Source of the DNA: SKVR01 sp964491395
GTDB taxonomy: Bacteria > Bacteroidota > Bacteroidia > Bacteroidales > UBA7960
Assembly (NCBI GenBank): GCA_964491395.1
Contig: CAZBGI010000008.1
Coordinates: 1 to 64,000, forward strand
Direction: 5' to 3'
DNA length: 64,000 bases
Position numbers and translations under genes: made by a program. The notes beneath the pieces were generated by a model. It ran no database searches. It was not told where the DNA came from and worked only from the letters and a program-made list of their open reading frames with translations. This document shows positions 24,951 to 33,910 of this stretch, piece by piece (the first letter of the stretch is position 1; each line of letters begins with the position of its first letter).

Positions 24951-26279
24951 TCAATAGAGAAAGTTCAAGCCAATGTAAACACCACTGTCGCCATCCTGCT
25001 TATCCAGTGCCATCCCATAATTGATAGCGACTACAAAATTCTGGTTCATTACAATGTGCAAACCCAGCCCGGTGCCCCAGTGGGGCCGAATATCTTTTTC
25101 CTGTAACAGTCCCCGGGAAACCAACCCTTGTACTTCCGGGGCGGAATAATCGATATCATACTTTTGGGTTATCATGGCCACATCGGCAAAGGCGCTGGTG
25201 GAAATATAAAAATCCTGTGATTTTACAGAAAACCGAACAGCCTTGTAACGAAGCTCAAAATTACCATAAGCAATCCCATCGCCCATGATGCGGTTTCGTT
25301 TGACGCCTCTCACGGTTTTCGCTCCTCCAAACCCGTCGTTGGTTTTATAAGAACTGTAAATAAAGGGTTGCATATAATACGGCATATCGCCGGCAATCAC
25401 TCCCTGATAGCCCAGACGGTTGGCAACAGAAAGCCTTTCAGGGACCAGCGTTAAATAATGCCTGTGAATAAAAATTCCCTGCAAGTACCCAAAGTCCCCA
25501 TTCCCTAAGAAACCGGGTGCACCGATTAAGATTCCTTCTGTCCACATCCCCTTCATGGGATTGGCAAGTTGGTCACGGGTATCGTGAATCAATCCGCCTT
25601 TGAGATAAAAAGTATTGCCCCCCTCGCTGATGGCTTCGGGAATGATATTAGCTTCAACATACTCGTCGTACAATGTTTCCACCACCCGGGCCTGATCTTC
25701 TTCAGATTGCCCCTCGTTGATGGTCTCAAAATCCACAGTACCCATTTTCACACCAAAATATCCGGCACCCCCAAGCCATTTCCAGTCATCATCCATAAAA
25801 CGCCTTTGAAAATCGGCCGTGATACGCAATAATTTGCGGTCGTACCGGTAAAACATCCGGGATCCTCCTTCTAAATCCTGATCTTCCAGGTCTCTGTCGT
25901 AGTTGGCCTCATAGCCGTTAAACCCATAGAAATCAAGAGCCTGTTCTGTCAGGTACATCAAATCAAATGTTGTACGCGTATTGGGAATCAGATAAGGAGA
26001 GTCATAGAAAAAGTTATTGAGTCCGTTTCCTTTGGTAGTGCGTGACCATTCAAAATAGAGTGAATGCATATAATCGGGGTAAGTGGTGCCATCTCCGTAA
26101 TAAAAGAAATTGGCAAGTGCACCATAGCGAAAGCCTTCATCGGTATTGAATGCTATGGCGGGAAGTGCGCCAAATGTCCAGCCTGTTTTAACGGGAGTAG
26201 TTGACAAACTGTCAGTAGAAGCAAACACAGTTGTGCCCAAAATTGACCACAACAAAAAAACGACATACAAACGTCTCAT
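24951..26279 (-). CDS. BamA/TamA-type outer-membrane barrel protein
   Basis: A 442-residue exported protein with a cleavable signal (LYVVFLLWSILGTTVFA) and no POTRA domain, consisting essentially of a Bac_surface_Ag-like barrel. Supporting segments are LKGGLIHDTRDQLANPMKGMW, near the usual D.RD....P..G barrel entry motif, and VRGVKRNRIMGDGIAYGNFELRY, which resembles the conserved VRGY.... loop-6 region of Omp85 proteins. The C-terminus ends YIGLNFLY with an aromatic. Without POTRA domains it is unlikely to be the main BamA; a porin-like or phosphatase-coupled role is possible. It is transcribed alone. Confidence 0.8.
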   Translation of the reverse strand: MRRLYVVFLLWSILGTTVFASTDSLSTTPVKTGWTFGALPAIAFNTDEGFRYGALANFFYYGDGTTYPDYMHSLYFEWSRTTKGNGLNNFFYDSPYLIPNTRTTFDLMYLTEQALDFYGFNGYEANYDRDLEDQDLEGGSRMFYRYDRKLLRITADFQRRFMDDDWKWLGGAGYFGVKMGTVDFETINEGQSEEDQARVVETLYDEYVEANIIPEAISEGGNTFYLKGGLIHDTRDQLANPMKGMWTEGILIGAPGFLGNGDFGYLQGIFIHRHYLTLVPERLSVANRLGYQGVIAGDMPYYMQPFIYSSYKTNDGFGGAKTVRGVKRNRIMGDGIAYGNFELRYKAVRFSVKSQDFYISTSAFADVAMITQKYDIDYSAPEVQGLVSRGLLQEKDIRPHWGTGLGLHIVMNQNFVVAINYGMALDKQDGDSGVYIGLNFLY

Positions 26280-26503
26280 GATGGAATGATTATTTAGTTA
26301 GTAATTGAAGGGTTAAAGTTAAATCTTTTCACCCATGGCTAACAATTTTTTTTATTCCCAGCCCGATAAATCCTTCATGTTAAAAATGAAAACTTTACTT
26401 TTGCTCCCAACCTTGCTTGAGAATTAAAACAATAGAATTAAAGCAACAAACGTGGCAAAGAATCACCACAAATCAGCAATCAATCCGAACAGGCATCAGA
26501 ACA

Positions 26504-27871
26504 ATGTATTCCATAATAGACATAGAAACTACCGGGGGCAATCCTTACCGGGATAAAATTACAGAAATAGCCATTTATGTGCATGATGGCGAAAAGGTGG
26601 TGAAGGAGTTTCACTCACTCGTTAATCCGGAACGCAAAATACCTTATTTCATTTCACGAATGACAGGCATTACCGATGAGATGGTGGCCAGAGCACCCAA
26701 ATTTTACGAGATAGCAAAGAGCATCGTGGAAATAACTGAGAATACCATTTTTGTAGCACACAATGTAAGTTTCGATTATAATTTTATCAAAACAGAATTT
26801 AAAAACCTGGGATACTTCTTTCAACGGGATACTCTTTGCACTGTGAAACTGAGCCGGAAAATCATTCCCGGTAAACGATCTTACAGCCTGGGAAAACTTT
26901 GCCAGGAACTGGGCATTGACATAGAAGACAGGCACAGGGCCAGGGGAGATGCAATGGCTACTGTAAAACTTTTTGACCTGCTGATTGAGCAAAGTCCTTC
27001 CGGTTTTACCCATGAAACCCTGGGAATGCAGTTTAACAATCATCCTGTAAACCCCGCCATTACCAGGGAAGTGATAGACCAGCTTCCTTCGAAAACCGGT
27101 ATCTATTATCTCATGGATGAAAACGGAAAGATTCTTTACATTGGTAAAAGCAAGGACATTCGCAAAAGAGTGCTCACTCACCTTGGAGGTGCAAAAACAA
27201 AACGGGCGCTCGAAATGGTTGAAAAAGTTGCTGCAATAGAGTTTGAAATTACCGGGAGTGAACTCCTTGCTTTGTTGCGCGAATCGGAGGAAATAAAAAA
27301 CCATCAACCCTTTTACAACAGAAAGCAAAAAAGATGTTTGTTCAATTATGGATTGTACAGTTACACCGACGATAAGGGCTACCTGTGTCTGAAGGTGGAC
27401 AAAACCAGCAATGGTGGGTATATACATACCAGTTTCGCATCGCTGGACAAAGGCAAAGACTTTTTATTTAGCCTGACTGAAAAATTTAACCTTTGCCAGA
27501 ATCTTACAGGGTTGTATGCTACCAAATCGGCCTGCTTTCAATATGCCATCAACCAATGTAAAGGAGCGTGCATAGGCGAAGAAACACCCGATACGTATAA
27601 TGCCCGTGTAGAAGAAGCCCTGGCATATGCAGGGTTCATGAAAGAAAACCTGATTGTGATGGACCAGGGGCGTACTCCTTCAGAGTCTTCCTTTATTATG
27701 ATTGAAAAGGGGAAATACCTGGGATATGGTTATGCACAGAAAGAACAACCCTTGTCCAATCCGGAAGATTTTAAAAATCTGATTTCTGTAGCAGAAGACA
27801 ATCGTGATACCCGACAAATCATTTCCGGCTTTCTCCGTAACAAAAGAACGGGTAAGAGAATCGTATATTGA
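26504..27871 (+). CDS. DnaQ-type exonuclease fused to GIY-YIG (UvrC/Cho-like) endonuclease
   Basis: A protein of about 455 residues. The ATG at 26504 directly precedes YSIIDIETTGGNP; an upstream TTG would add 29 unlikely residues. Domain one (about 1-165) is a DEDDh exonuclease: DIETTG, VAHNVSFDYNF, HRARGDA. Domain two (about 190-275) is GIY-YIG: KTGIYYLMDENGKILYIGKS, with the arginine helix DIRKRVLTH and acidic ESEEIK. Four cysteines follow (LCQNL, ACFQY, QCKGAC) with spacings 13, 8 and 4, close to the UvrC pattern. Fusions of this type occur in Bacteroidota and mycobacteria and are thought to act in nucleotide excision or structure-specific repair. There are no UvrB-interaction or HhH domains at the C-terminus. 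Confidence 0.88.
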   Translation: MYSIIDIETTGGNPYRDKITEIAIYVHDGEKVVKEFHSLVNPERKIPYFISRMTGITDEMVARAPKFYEIAKSIVEITENTIFVAHNVSFDYNFIKTEFKNLGYFFQRDTLCTVKLSRKIIPGKRSYSLGKLCQELGIDIEDRHRARGDAMATVKLFDLLIEQSPSGFTHETLGMQFNNHPVNPAITREVIDQLPSKTGIYYLMDENGKILYIGKSKDIRKRVLTHLGGAKTKRALEMVEKVAAIEFEITGSELLALLRESEEIKNHQPFYNRKQKRCLFNYGLYSYTDDKGYLCLKVDKTSNGGYIHTSFASLDKGKDFLFSLTEKFNLCQNLTGLYATKSACFQYAINQCKGACIGEETPDTYNARVEEALAYAGFMKENLIVMDQGRTPSESSFIMIEKGKYLGYGYAQKEQPLSNPEDFKNLISVAEDNRDTRQIISGFLRNKRTGKRIVY

Positions 27872-27895
27872 TGGCCAAAAAAACTCCCCCTAAAT

Positions 27896-27924
27896 CCTGT
27901 TCTTTAAGGATACCTGTTCTTTAA
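27896..27924. repeat. Short direct repeat in a convergent spacer
   Basis: CCTGTTCTTTAA occurs at 27896-27907 and again at 27913-27924, a 12-bp exact duplication with a 5-bp gap. It lies between the convergent exonuclease and beta-helix genes and probably arose by slippage. Confidence 0.5.
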
Positions 27925-27944
27925 AAAAGGTGATACTGATGGGA

Positions 27945-28991
27945 TTAGTAAATACTGGTTACAAAAGAAGGAAAAGGATCGTCAATTTCAGGATTCATAA
28001 AGGCCTTGGAGGGAAAAGGATATTTACCACCAAAAATTCCTGCTTCATAACCCACTGAACGATTTTGTCGGCCGGGAGAGCTTTCGGTAAGTTTGAAGGC
28101 GGTGCCTCCCATAATATCATCACCGGGCCAGTATATAAAACCCGGGTCTACTCCTACCCTGTTGTCACTGCCTGTATTGTTTTCACCTTCGCATAGATAA
28201 GCCGACTCAAAATCAGCTGAATCTTCATAGCATTCTTCCGGTCCGATTTGCGTACCGGAAGTTAGATTTTTTTCAAATCTACTGTTATAAACCTGTTCCA
28301 GAATAAATTCTTCCCGGGTAAAGATATTATTATGTACCTCTGCATTGCTGATGTCTTTCAACCTGCCCAGAATAACATTGTTTTCAATGGCAATTTTCCC
28401 CCTGTGAAACTCCATAAGAGAATTCATAATGTTGTTCTGGAACATAAAACCTGAGGCCCCCATCTCCTCATTTCCTTCTTTGCTTCCTCCTTTTACCCAA
28501 CCTCGGATGATATTATTTCTAAACACCCAGCTTTCTGCATTTCCTACCACTTCAACAAACCACAACCAGTTGCGTTCTATGGTAATGTTTTCAATTTTCA
28601 TGGTCTCATCGGCAACAGTAATAATATTGGGTCGCTGACCCGGGAAATAAGGAAACTCAAATCCAATGATGACACTTCCGGAGGAGATGGTACGACGATA
28701 AGGATTGGCAGTAAACAAAATTCGGCTGATTTTGGCTGTAGATTTACAGTTCAGCCCGTCGGAAAAACCCTCCCCTATCAATACCAACGGTTTTTCCAGC
28801 AAAACATTTCCATAATTCAACGGCGAACCCTTTACAAAAATGGTGTCATGCGGAGCCGCATGTTCAATGGCCGATTGAATGCTGCGGAAATCTCTCTCCG
28901 TATTTTTTTGATTGGAAACCACGTAATATGCTCCCAAAGAAGTATGGTAGAATGAAAACAGGATAATTATAAATAGTAATTGTTTTTTCAT
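27945..28991 (-). CDS. Secreted right-handed beta-helix protein
   Basis: A 348-residue exported protein with signal peptide MKKQLLFIIILFSFYHTSLG. The start of the mature part (DFRSIQSAIEHAAPHDTIFVKG) is the common opening of pectate-lyase-like parallel beta-helix proteins. Further Asn/Ile ladder repeats follow (VFRNNIIRGW, FQNNIMNS, IENNVILGR, VHNNIFT). There is no T9SS sorting tail, unlike the beta-helix protein at 10566. Enzymatic residues cannot be assigned. It lies at the edge of an 820-bp intergenic stretch that contains the first copy of the 61-bp inverted-repeat element, 35 bp upstream of its start codon. Confidence 0.8.
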   Translation of the reverse strand: MKKQLLFIIILFSFYHTSLGAYYVVSNQKNTERDFRSIQSAIEHAAPHDTIFVKGSPLNYGNVLLEKPLVLIGEGFSDGLNCKSTAKISRILFTANPYRRTISSGSVIIGFEFPYFPGQRPNIITVADETMKIENITIERNWLWFVEVVGNAESWVFRNNIIRGWVKGGSKEGNEEMGASGFMFQNNIMNSLMEFHRGKIAIENNVILGRLKDISNAEVHNNIFTREEFILEQVYNSRFEKNLTSGTQIGPEECYEDSADFESAYLCEGENNTGSDNRVGVDPGFIYWPGDDIMGGTAFKLTESSPGRQNRSVGYEAGIFGGKYPFPSKAFMNPEIDDPFPSFVTSIY

Positions 28992-29025
28992 TCGAATAAT
29001 TTTGCATTAATAAGTAATTGTTTCA

Positions 29026-29086
29026 ATGAAACTTGCATAAAACACCTTCTCTGTCCGGTTTCTTGAGCATAGTGCTTATGCAAGCT
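29026..29086. repeat. 61-bp inverted-repeat element, copy 1
   Basis: ATGAAACTTGCATAA, then a 35-bp spacer, then TTATGCAAG. The arms at 29030-29040 and 29076-29086 match at 10 of 11 positions. An identically organised second copy is at 34332-34392 with the same spacer length but a different spacer sequence. Confidence 0.7.
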
Positions 29087-29662
29087 TTTTACGCAAACAA
29101 GTTGATTTACGGTATTACAATGCGATTACAGAACGTTACCCGGTTTGTGTATCAAATTCACCAATTATAAAGCGCTGATATACATGCACATACAAAGTCG
29201 TCGCAAGGAATCTATAACTTGTCGAAAATTACAGCCGATTTTCTAATTAAACAATTCGGGTATAACCCTATTTAGTATGCACTATTCCTCAATCAAACCA
29301 ATAAGTATATACCCTAAACAATATATACGTGTATTAACGTACAATCGGCACTCAAAATCATTATTGTCCGCTTTAATTGTTTCGTATCTACGTAACTCAC
29401 ATGAAGATACATGCTTGCATGCTATAAGCATCTCACCCCATGGTATTAGGCTTTCAGGCAATGCTTATAACGCTGACTCCGTCAGGAGCGAAAAGTTTCT
29501 GGTTATGAAGTGGGCCCTATGATACAAATCCCTCAGGGATGACACAAATGATAGGCATTTCAAAAAAAACGACTGTTATTTTAACCGTACCGTAGTGATT
29601 CAAAATCCCACCTTTAAAAGAGGTAAAATAGTAAAAGAGCCCATATTTATTTCCTTGCCGAT

Positions 29663-29692
29663 TTTATCTATGCAATAAAAACGATACCTTTG
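29663..29692 (+). promoter_or_regulatory. Candidate promoter of the PPAD-like gene
   Basis: TTTA (29663-29666) and TACCTTTG (29685-29692) are 18 bp apart. The -7 box is a consensus TAnnTTTG; the -33 box differs by one base from TTTG. The implied leader is about 110 nt. Confidence 0.5.
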
Positions 29693-29811
29693 TATATCAG
29701 ATGAAGCAGTAACAAGCTGATCATCTTCCGCTATTTTTACAAAAAAATATCAACCAACCCGTTAACTCAATTTATTATCCAAACACACTCTATTCGTTAA
29801 ACCAACAAATC

Positions 29812-32010
29812 ATGAAATTCTTTACTACTTCATTGCTCCTGATTTTTATCAGTTTTGCAAGCTCAGCACAGGAGCATCTCCCTAAAGGACTTACCGACAA
29901 AGAAAAAGAAGTTTACGAGCATTACATTCTCAATTTTGAATATGGAGATAAAAGCACGCAACCCCCGGCAACGCCTCCCCGCACACCGGCAGAGTTTGAA
30001 GAAACAGGAGGAATTATCATTACCTGGACATCCTACCAGAACGAGTTGCGCGAAATTGTAAGGCATGCAAAGCTCAGAGTTCCGGTATATATCATTGCTG
30101 ATAATCCTTCCAGCGTTCAGTCTTATCTCAACCAGGGTGACGTTGACATGGAAAATATTACCATTTTGCAAATCAATTTCAATTCGGTGTGGGTAAGAGA
30201 CTTTGGCCCCCAAAGCACTTACCTTGCCGACACCGATGAACTGGCTTTTGTGGACTGGGTTTATAACCGCCCTTACCGCCCCGACGACAATATGATTCCC
30301 ATGAATTTGGCCAATCATTTCGATATACCCCTTTACCAGATGACCACCAACCCCAACAGGCTGGTAGCCACAGGAGGAAATTTTGTGGTAGATGGGCATG
30401 GGACAGCCATGTCATCGAAACTTATTCTTACCGAAAATCCCGAGCTGACGGAAGATCAGGTAGATGATATTATCTATAATTACCTGGGTATTGACCGTTA
30501 TATCAAAATGGAGGAGCTCCCTTACGACAATATCAGTCATATCGACATGCACATGAAATTGCTGGATGAAGAAACCCTGCTGGTGGGAGAATTCCCACAG
30601 GGCGTATCTGACGGTCCCTATATTGAAAACAACCTGAGTTATTTACTGGACAATTACAATACCTGCTACGACAGAGAATACGATGTGGTTAGAATCCCCA
30701 TGGTTCCCAGTTCAGGAGGGAATTACCCTCCCAATTCTTCTTACCGAACCTATACCAATTCGCTAATTCTGAATGATCTGGTGTTGGTGCCCAGCTACCA
30801 CAATTCAGCTCTCAACCAGCAGGCCATCAGCATATACGAAGAGGCAATGCCGGGACACGAAATAGTGGGCATCAACATGGAAAACGTAATCGGTGCCAGT
30901 GGTGCGATACATTGTATTACCCGCGAAATTGCTGCTACGGATCCCATATTTATTTCTCATGCCACCATTCGTGAAGTAGAAGACTACTATGAAAACTACA
31001 GGGTGGAGGCCACCATCAAAAATGTCAGCGGCCTTACCTCAGCAAGTGTTTTCTACAGAACAGGTACAGAAGGAGATTTCACCGAAATCGCGATGGAACA
31101 CCAGGGGGATGACCTCTATGTTGCCTCTATTCCTGCCCAGGCATGCAATGCTACAATACAGTATTACATCAGTGCCACCAACGCCAACAAGACCATCACC
31201 AAGCCTTATACCGGTGCTTCAGGGGCATGGACTTTTGAGTTGGGTGGAGAGGCTGTAAACTTCACTGCCAGTGAAACAGTAGCCGGTATTGATGAAGATA
31301 TTGTTTTTCAGTACCTCGGTTGTCTTGAAGCTGATGACATCACAGAAGCCTTATGGAACTTTGGGGAAGGAGCCCATCCGCAAACCGCTGCAGGCGTTGA
31401 TGATGTTACAGTAACTTATGATACGCCCGGCTACAAAACGATTACCTTATCTATTGATGGAGAAGAGCTGATCAGAGAAGATTATGTTTCGATAACCGAT
31501 GTCCAAACCTACGAGCTTAACATTTCTGTAGCAGGAGAAGGTCAGACAACCCCCGCCGCAGGAACTTACAACTACGAGGAAGGCTCAGAGATAACTCTTT
31601 CTGCTGAGGCTGCACCGGGCTGGTCTTTTGAAGAATGGCAAATTGTGGCTGACGAGGATATGGTTTATGAGCAGAATGAAATTGCTGTTACTATGAGTGC
31701 AAATATCAATGCAAAAGCGGTTTTCACAGAAACAGGAACTTCAGTTGCTGACTGGCAAAACCAGTTTTTATTTGATGTTTTTCCCAATCCTGCCCAAAAC
31801 CGTTTCAACGTGGTGATGACCCCAACTCCCGGGCCTGTAAACATTGAAGTTTATAACACTACCGGCCAGTGCGTATTCCACGACACAGTTTTGGTCAAAT
31901 ACTGGGATCAACAGTTTTTAGTTGATTTGAGTGCTGAAAGTACCGGAATCTACTTTGTGAAAGTATCCTGGGAAGAAGGAAGTAAGACGCGCAAAGTTAT
32001 CTTGCAATAA
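29812..32010 (+). CDS. Secreted peptidylarginine/agmatine deiminase-like enzyme with T9SS sorting domain
   Basis: A 732-residue exported guanidino-modifying enzyme resembling Porphyromonas gingivalis PPAD. Signal peptide about 1-19. The catalytic domain (about 21-375) has Asp130 in WVRDFGPQ, His243 and Asp245 in SHIDMHM, Asn316 in YTNSLILND, and the nucleophile Cys368 in GAIHCITRE. The substrate-side segment is YNRPYRPDD (R153, R156). An Ig-like domain (about 385-475), a PKD-like domain (about 478-562), a repeat domain containing SWSFEEW... (about 565-635) and a T9SS type A sorting domain (VFPNPAQNRFN to the end) follow. Converting arginine residues of proteins to citrulline, or agmatine to carbamoylputrescine, are both possible; export and the sorting tail favour a protein or peptide substrate. 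It is monocistronic with a strong terminator. Confidence 0.87.
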   Translation: MKFFTTSLLLIFISFASSAQEHLPKGLTDKEKEVYEHYILNFEYGDKSTQPPATPPRTPAEFEETGGIIITWTSYQNELREIVRHAKLRVPVYIIADNPSSVQSYLNQGDVDMENITILQINFNSVWVRDFGPQSTYLADTDELAFVDWVYNRPYRPDDNMIPMNLANHFDIPLYQMTTNPNRLVATGGNFVVDGHGTAMSSKLILTENPELTEDQVDDIIYNYLGIDRYIKMEELPYDNISHIDMHMKLLDEETLLVGEFPQGVSDGPYIENNLSYLLDNYNTCYDREYDVVRIPMVPSSGGNYPPNSSYRTYTNSLILNDLVLVPSYHNSALNQQAISIYEEAMPGHEIVGINMENVIGASGAIHCITREIAATDPIFISHATIREVEDYYENYRVEATIKNVSGLTSASVFYRTGTEGDFTEIAMEHQGDDLYVASIPAQACNATIQYYISATNANKTITKPYTGASGAWTFELGGEAVNFTASETVAGIDEDIVFQYLGCLEADDITEALWNFGEGAHPQTAAGVDDVTVTYDTPGYKTITLSIDGEELIREDYVSITDVQTYELNISVAGEGQTTPAAGTYNYEEGSEITLSAEAAPGWSFEEWQIVADEDMVYEQNEIAVTMSANINAKAVFTETGTSVADWQNQFLFDVFPNPAQNRFNVVMTPTPGPVNIEVYNTTGQCVFHDTVLVKYWDQQFLVDLSAESTGIYFVKVSWEEGSKTRKVILQ

Positions 32011-32027
32011 TTCTGGTTTATCTTGAT

Positions 32028-32068
32028 AAAAACACCGGATAACTGATTGATAGTTATCCGGTGTTTTT
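32028..32068 (+). terminator. Strong terminator of the PPAD-like gene
   Basis: A perfect 17-bp stem (32028-32044 and 32052-32068) with a 7-nt loop. The right arm ends in a T5 run; since the left arm begins with A5, it can act in both directions. Confidence 0.92.
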
Positions 32069-32202
32069 ATTAAGTCTCTCCAGCAAGCCTTCTTTTTTCA
32101 ATTCATGCAAAACAATTTATGTCATTTGGCATAGAAGGCAAATTCGCACCAGATATCTTTTACACAGGACTCCAGAACATTTTCATAAATGTGCTGTGAG
32201 AT

Positions 32203-32445
32203 CTACAAGGTATCATTGGACGAATTAGATATAATAGCAGGCGTAGTCCACCTTGAATAGTTAAATGTCAAGGTTTCTCCACCGATTACCTGAAACACCC
32301 CCCTTTGTGTATAATAATTATACCAGAAATAATCACCTTGCAGCATCTTTGTCAATCTAATTTCTCCATTTTCATCTGGTTTTGATTCGGAGTAAAGACC
32401 CATGGTTGAAAGAACACTATCCATGTCTTTCTTTTGACTTGCTGT
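32203..32445 (-). pseudogene. C-terminal fragment of an unrecognised gene, cut by an IS3 remnant
   Basis: The reading frame ...QKKDMDSVLSTMGLYSES continues to a stop at 32203 (ending ISNSSNDTL). Upstream of about 32440 the same DNA is IS3 orfA sequence in a different frame, so the N-terminal part of this protein is gone. The fragment (GDYFWYNYYTQRGVFQVIGG) looks protein-like, with tyrosine-rich beta strands. Family is not recognised. It may be the end of the same kind of AT-rich gene as the neighbour at 32669, but I see no direct evidence that they were one gene. Confidence 0.5.
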
Positions 32446-32623
32446 CAAAAACATTGGCAGCTTTGGATAAAAATTCCTTTTTCCAATTAGAAATAACATT
32501 AGGATGAACCTCAAAGCGTCTTGCCAGCTCTGACAGGCTCTCCCGCTCTTTGATGGCCTCTAAGACTACCTGAGTTTTAAAAGCTGAACTGAATTTTCTT
32601 CTCGTTTTTTTCATAGTTTCCAC
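32417..32623 (-). pseudogene. IS3-family transposase OrfA, truncated
   Basis: A 68-codon frame starting METMKKTRRKFSSAFKTQVV and continuing ALEAIKE-type residues (LEAIKERESLSELARRFEV), then HPNVISNWKKEFLSKAANVF. This is the helix-turn-helix N-terminus of the IS3 OrfA (InsE-like) transposase. It breaks off after FDSKSKE, where intact proteins carry on into a leucine-zipper region and the frameshift to OrfB. No OrfB is present. The element is therefore inactive. Confidence 0.85.
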
Positions 32624-32685
32624 AAGTAAAATTAATAAGGTTTTTCCACTTTAGCTTGTGGTCTGAATTTAGGGGAGTATTATAG
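32430..32685 (-). mobile_element. Remnant of an IS3-family insertion sequence (left end only)
   Basis: About 250 bp containing one IS end (minus strand near 32685, ACTCCCCTAAATTCAGACC) and the first two thirds of orfA. The other end, orfB and the right inverted repeat are missing. Exact ends are estimated from where the two flanking coding frames stop making sense. Confidence 0.65.
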
Positions 32686-33910
32686 TTTGCACCCAATATC
32701 CTCCACCTATTGACATAGCTTCACCCTGCGGATGTACAATATTTGCATTAGTTGCATCCCAATTCATATAGAGATATTTTTCAGCTCTATAAATAATCTG
32801 TGAACCCATAATAGGGGTATTTGTATTACCATTAAAATATTTTTCATTTTGTTGCTCTTTTGATTCTTCAAGTATATAAGATGAATCATTATAAATTTGA
32901 TTTTCTCTTTCAAATAAATCATTTTTATCGAAATCAAAAAGTTCCTGAGGATAGTCAAAGTCGAAGGCTTTGTCAATATCAGACGAATTTATTTCTCCAT
33001 AAGTGTGTTTTAATACTACAGCATGTGTTGGTTTAGTGAAAAGCTGATAAATAGTGTTATCGAAAAATTCAATTGAATTATACTGCGAAGTAAAATAAAT
33101 ATGAGGCATATCAATGCTGTTATTGATTTTATTATTTATCCTTGAATAAAAAACCAATTTGCATTGAAAGTTTTTATCTTCTTCCGGTGTTAAATGAATT
33201 ACTACAAACGCAAAAAAGTACTCATTGCCTCCAATATATTTCATATCGGTTGTATAGTCCCAATCAAAAGATATAGGATACTTTTTTTGTGGGCTTTCTG
33301 AAGATATAATCTCAAAATTAGTTTTTCCGATTTTATCAATCTTTATTATATGACCCTTTTCATCAAAAACCCCATCCATAATGGTTTCATCTTGTTTCTC
33401 AGGTGAGAGAGAATACCCATTTTTTATTAATGTAAATGTAGATCTATAACCACATACAACATTGAGATTATCGTCTATGACTTGCAATTGAACAATTCCT
33501 TTCCGGCTAACATTTCTTGAAACAGGGATTTTTTTGATTAATTTGCCGTCTCTTGATAAAACCATGATTTCACCTTTATTGTTATCATAAAGATAAAATA
33601 ATTTCAATTTTTCAGAATAACGGAAAAGTTGACAAGAAGAGTTCTTATCATAACTAAATTGATATGATAAATTTTTGGTTTTTAAATTATATATTTTAAT
33701 TTTATTTTCAGTTTCACAAAGTACGGCAACCTCATTGTCACTTATTATCTGAAAGCTGGATATACCATAATTCCCGCTAGGAAGTTTCTCAACTTTACAC
33801 CCATCCTCGATATTCCATGGTATTTCAATGACTTTTTCCATTACTCTTTCAGAAAACCCATTAAATCCAATGAAGAGGAGGAAAAGCGTTAATATATATT
33901 TGTTTTTCAT
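32669..33910 (-). CDS. AT-rich secreted protein of unknown function, C-terminus abutting an IS remnant
   Basis: A 413-residue exported protein with signal MKNKYILTLFLLFIGFNGFS. The body has repeated beta-type segments (ISDNEVAVLCETENKIKIYN, LYDNNKGEIMVLSRDGKLIK, GVFDEKGHIIKIDKIGK) that suggest a six-bladed propeller-like fold, as in BF3164-type proteins; this is a weak inference. The gene is visibly richer in A and T than its neighbours, and uses many AAA, AAT and TAT codons. Its last residues (GGGYWVQTIILP) run into the left end of the IS3 remnant, so the natural C-terminus may be replaced by IS-derived codons. It was probably acquired horizontally. Confidence 0.6.
   Translation of the reverse strand: MKNKYILTLFLLFIGFNGFSERVMEKVIEIPWNIEDGCKVEKLPSGNYGISSFQIISDNEVAVLCETENKIKIYNLKTKNLSYQFSYDKNSSCQLFRYSEKLKLFYLYDNNKGEIMVLSRDGKLIKKIPVSRNVSRKGIVQLQVIDDNLNVVCGYRSTFTLIKNGYSLSPEKQDETIMDGVFDEKGHIIKIDKIGKTNFEIISSESPQKKYPISFDWDYTTDMKYIGGNEYFFAFVVIHLTPEEDKNFQCKLVFYSRINNKINNSIDMPHIYFTSQYNSIEFFDNTIYQLFTKPTHAVVLKHTYGEINSSDIDKAFDFDYPQELFDFDKNDLFERENQIYNDSSYILEESKEQQNEKYFNGNTNTPIMGSQIIYRAEKYLYMNWDATNANIVHPQGEAMSIGGGYWVQTIILP

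Larger units (their letters stand above)
28992..29811. other. Long intergenic region upstream of the PPAD-like gene
   Basis: An 820-bp stretch without a convincing gene. It contains inverted-repeat element copy 1 (29026-29086) and small palindromic words such as GCTTGCATGC near 29410. A promoter-like pair precedes the deiminase gene. An 81-codon open frame at 29277-29522 is rejected for its unprotein-like composition. Confidence 0.5.

Noticed and set aside
26417..26503. N-terminal extension of the exonuclease/GIY-YIG protein
   Set aside because: It starts with TTG in the promoter-like region and adds no known exonuclease sequence; the ATG at 26504 starts right at the first strand.
29277..29522. 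An 81-codon open frame in the long intergenic region
   Set aside because: Composition is not protein-like, there is no promoter or start context, and it lies in repeat-rich spacer sequence.
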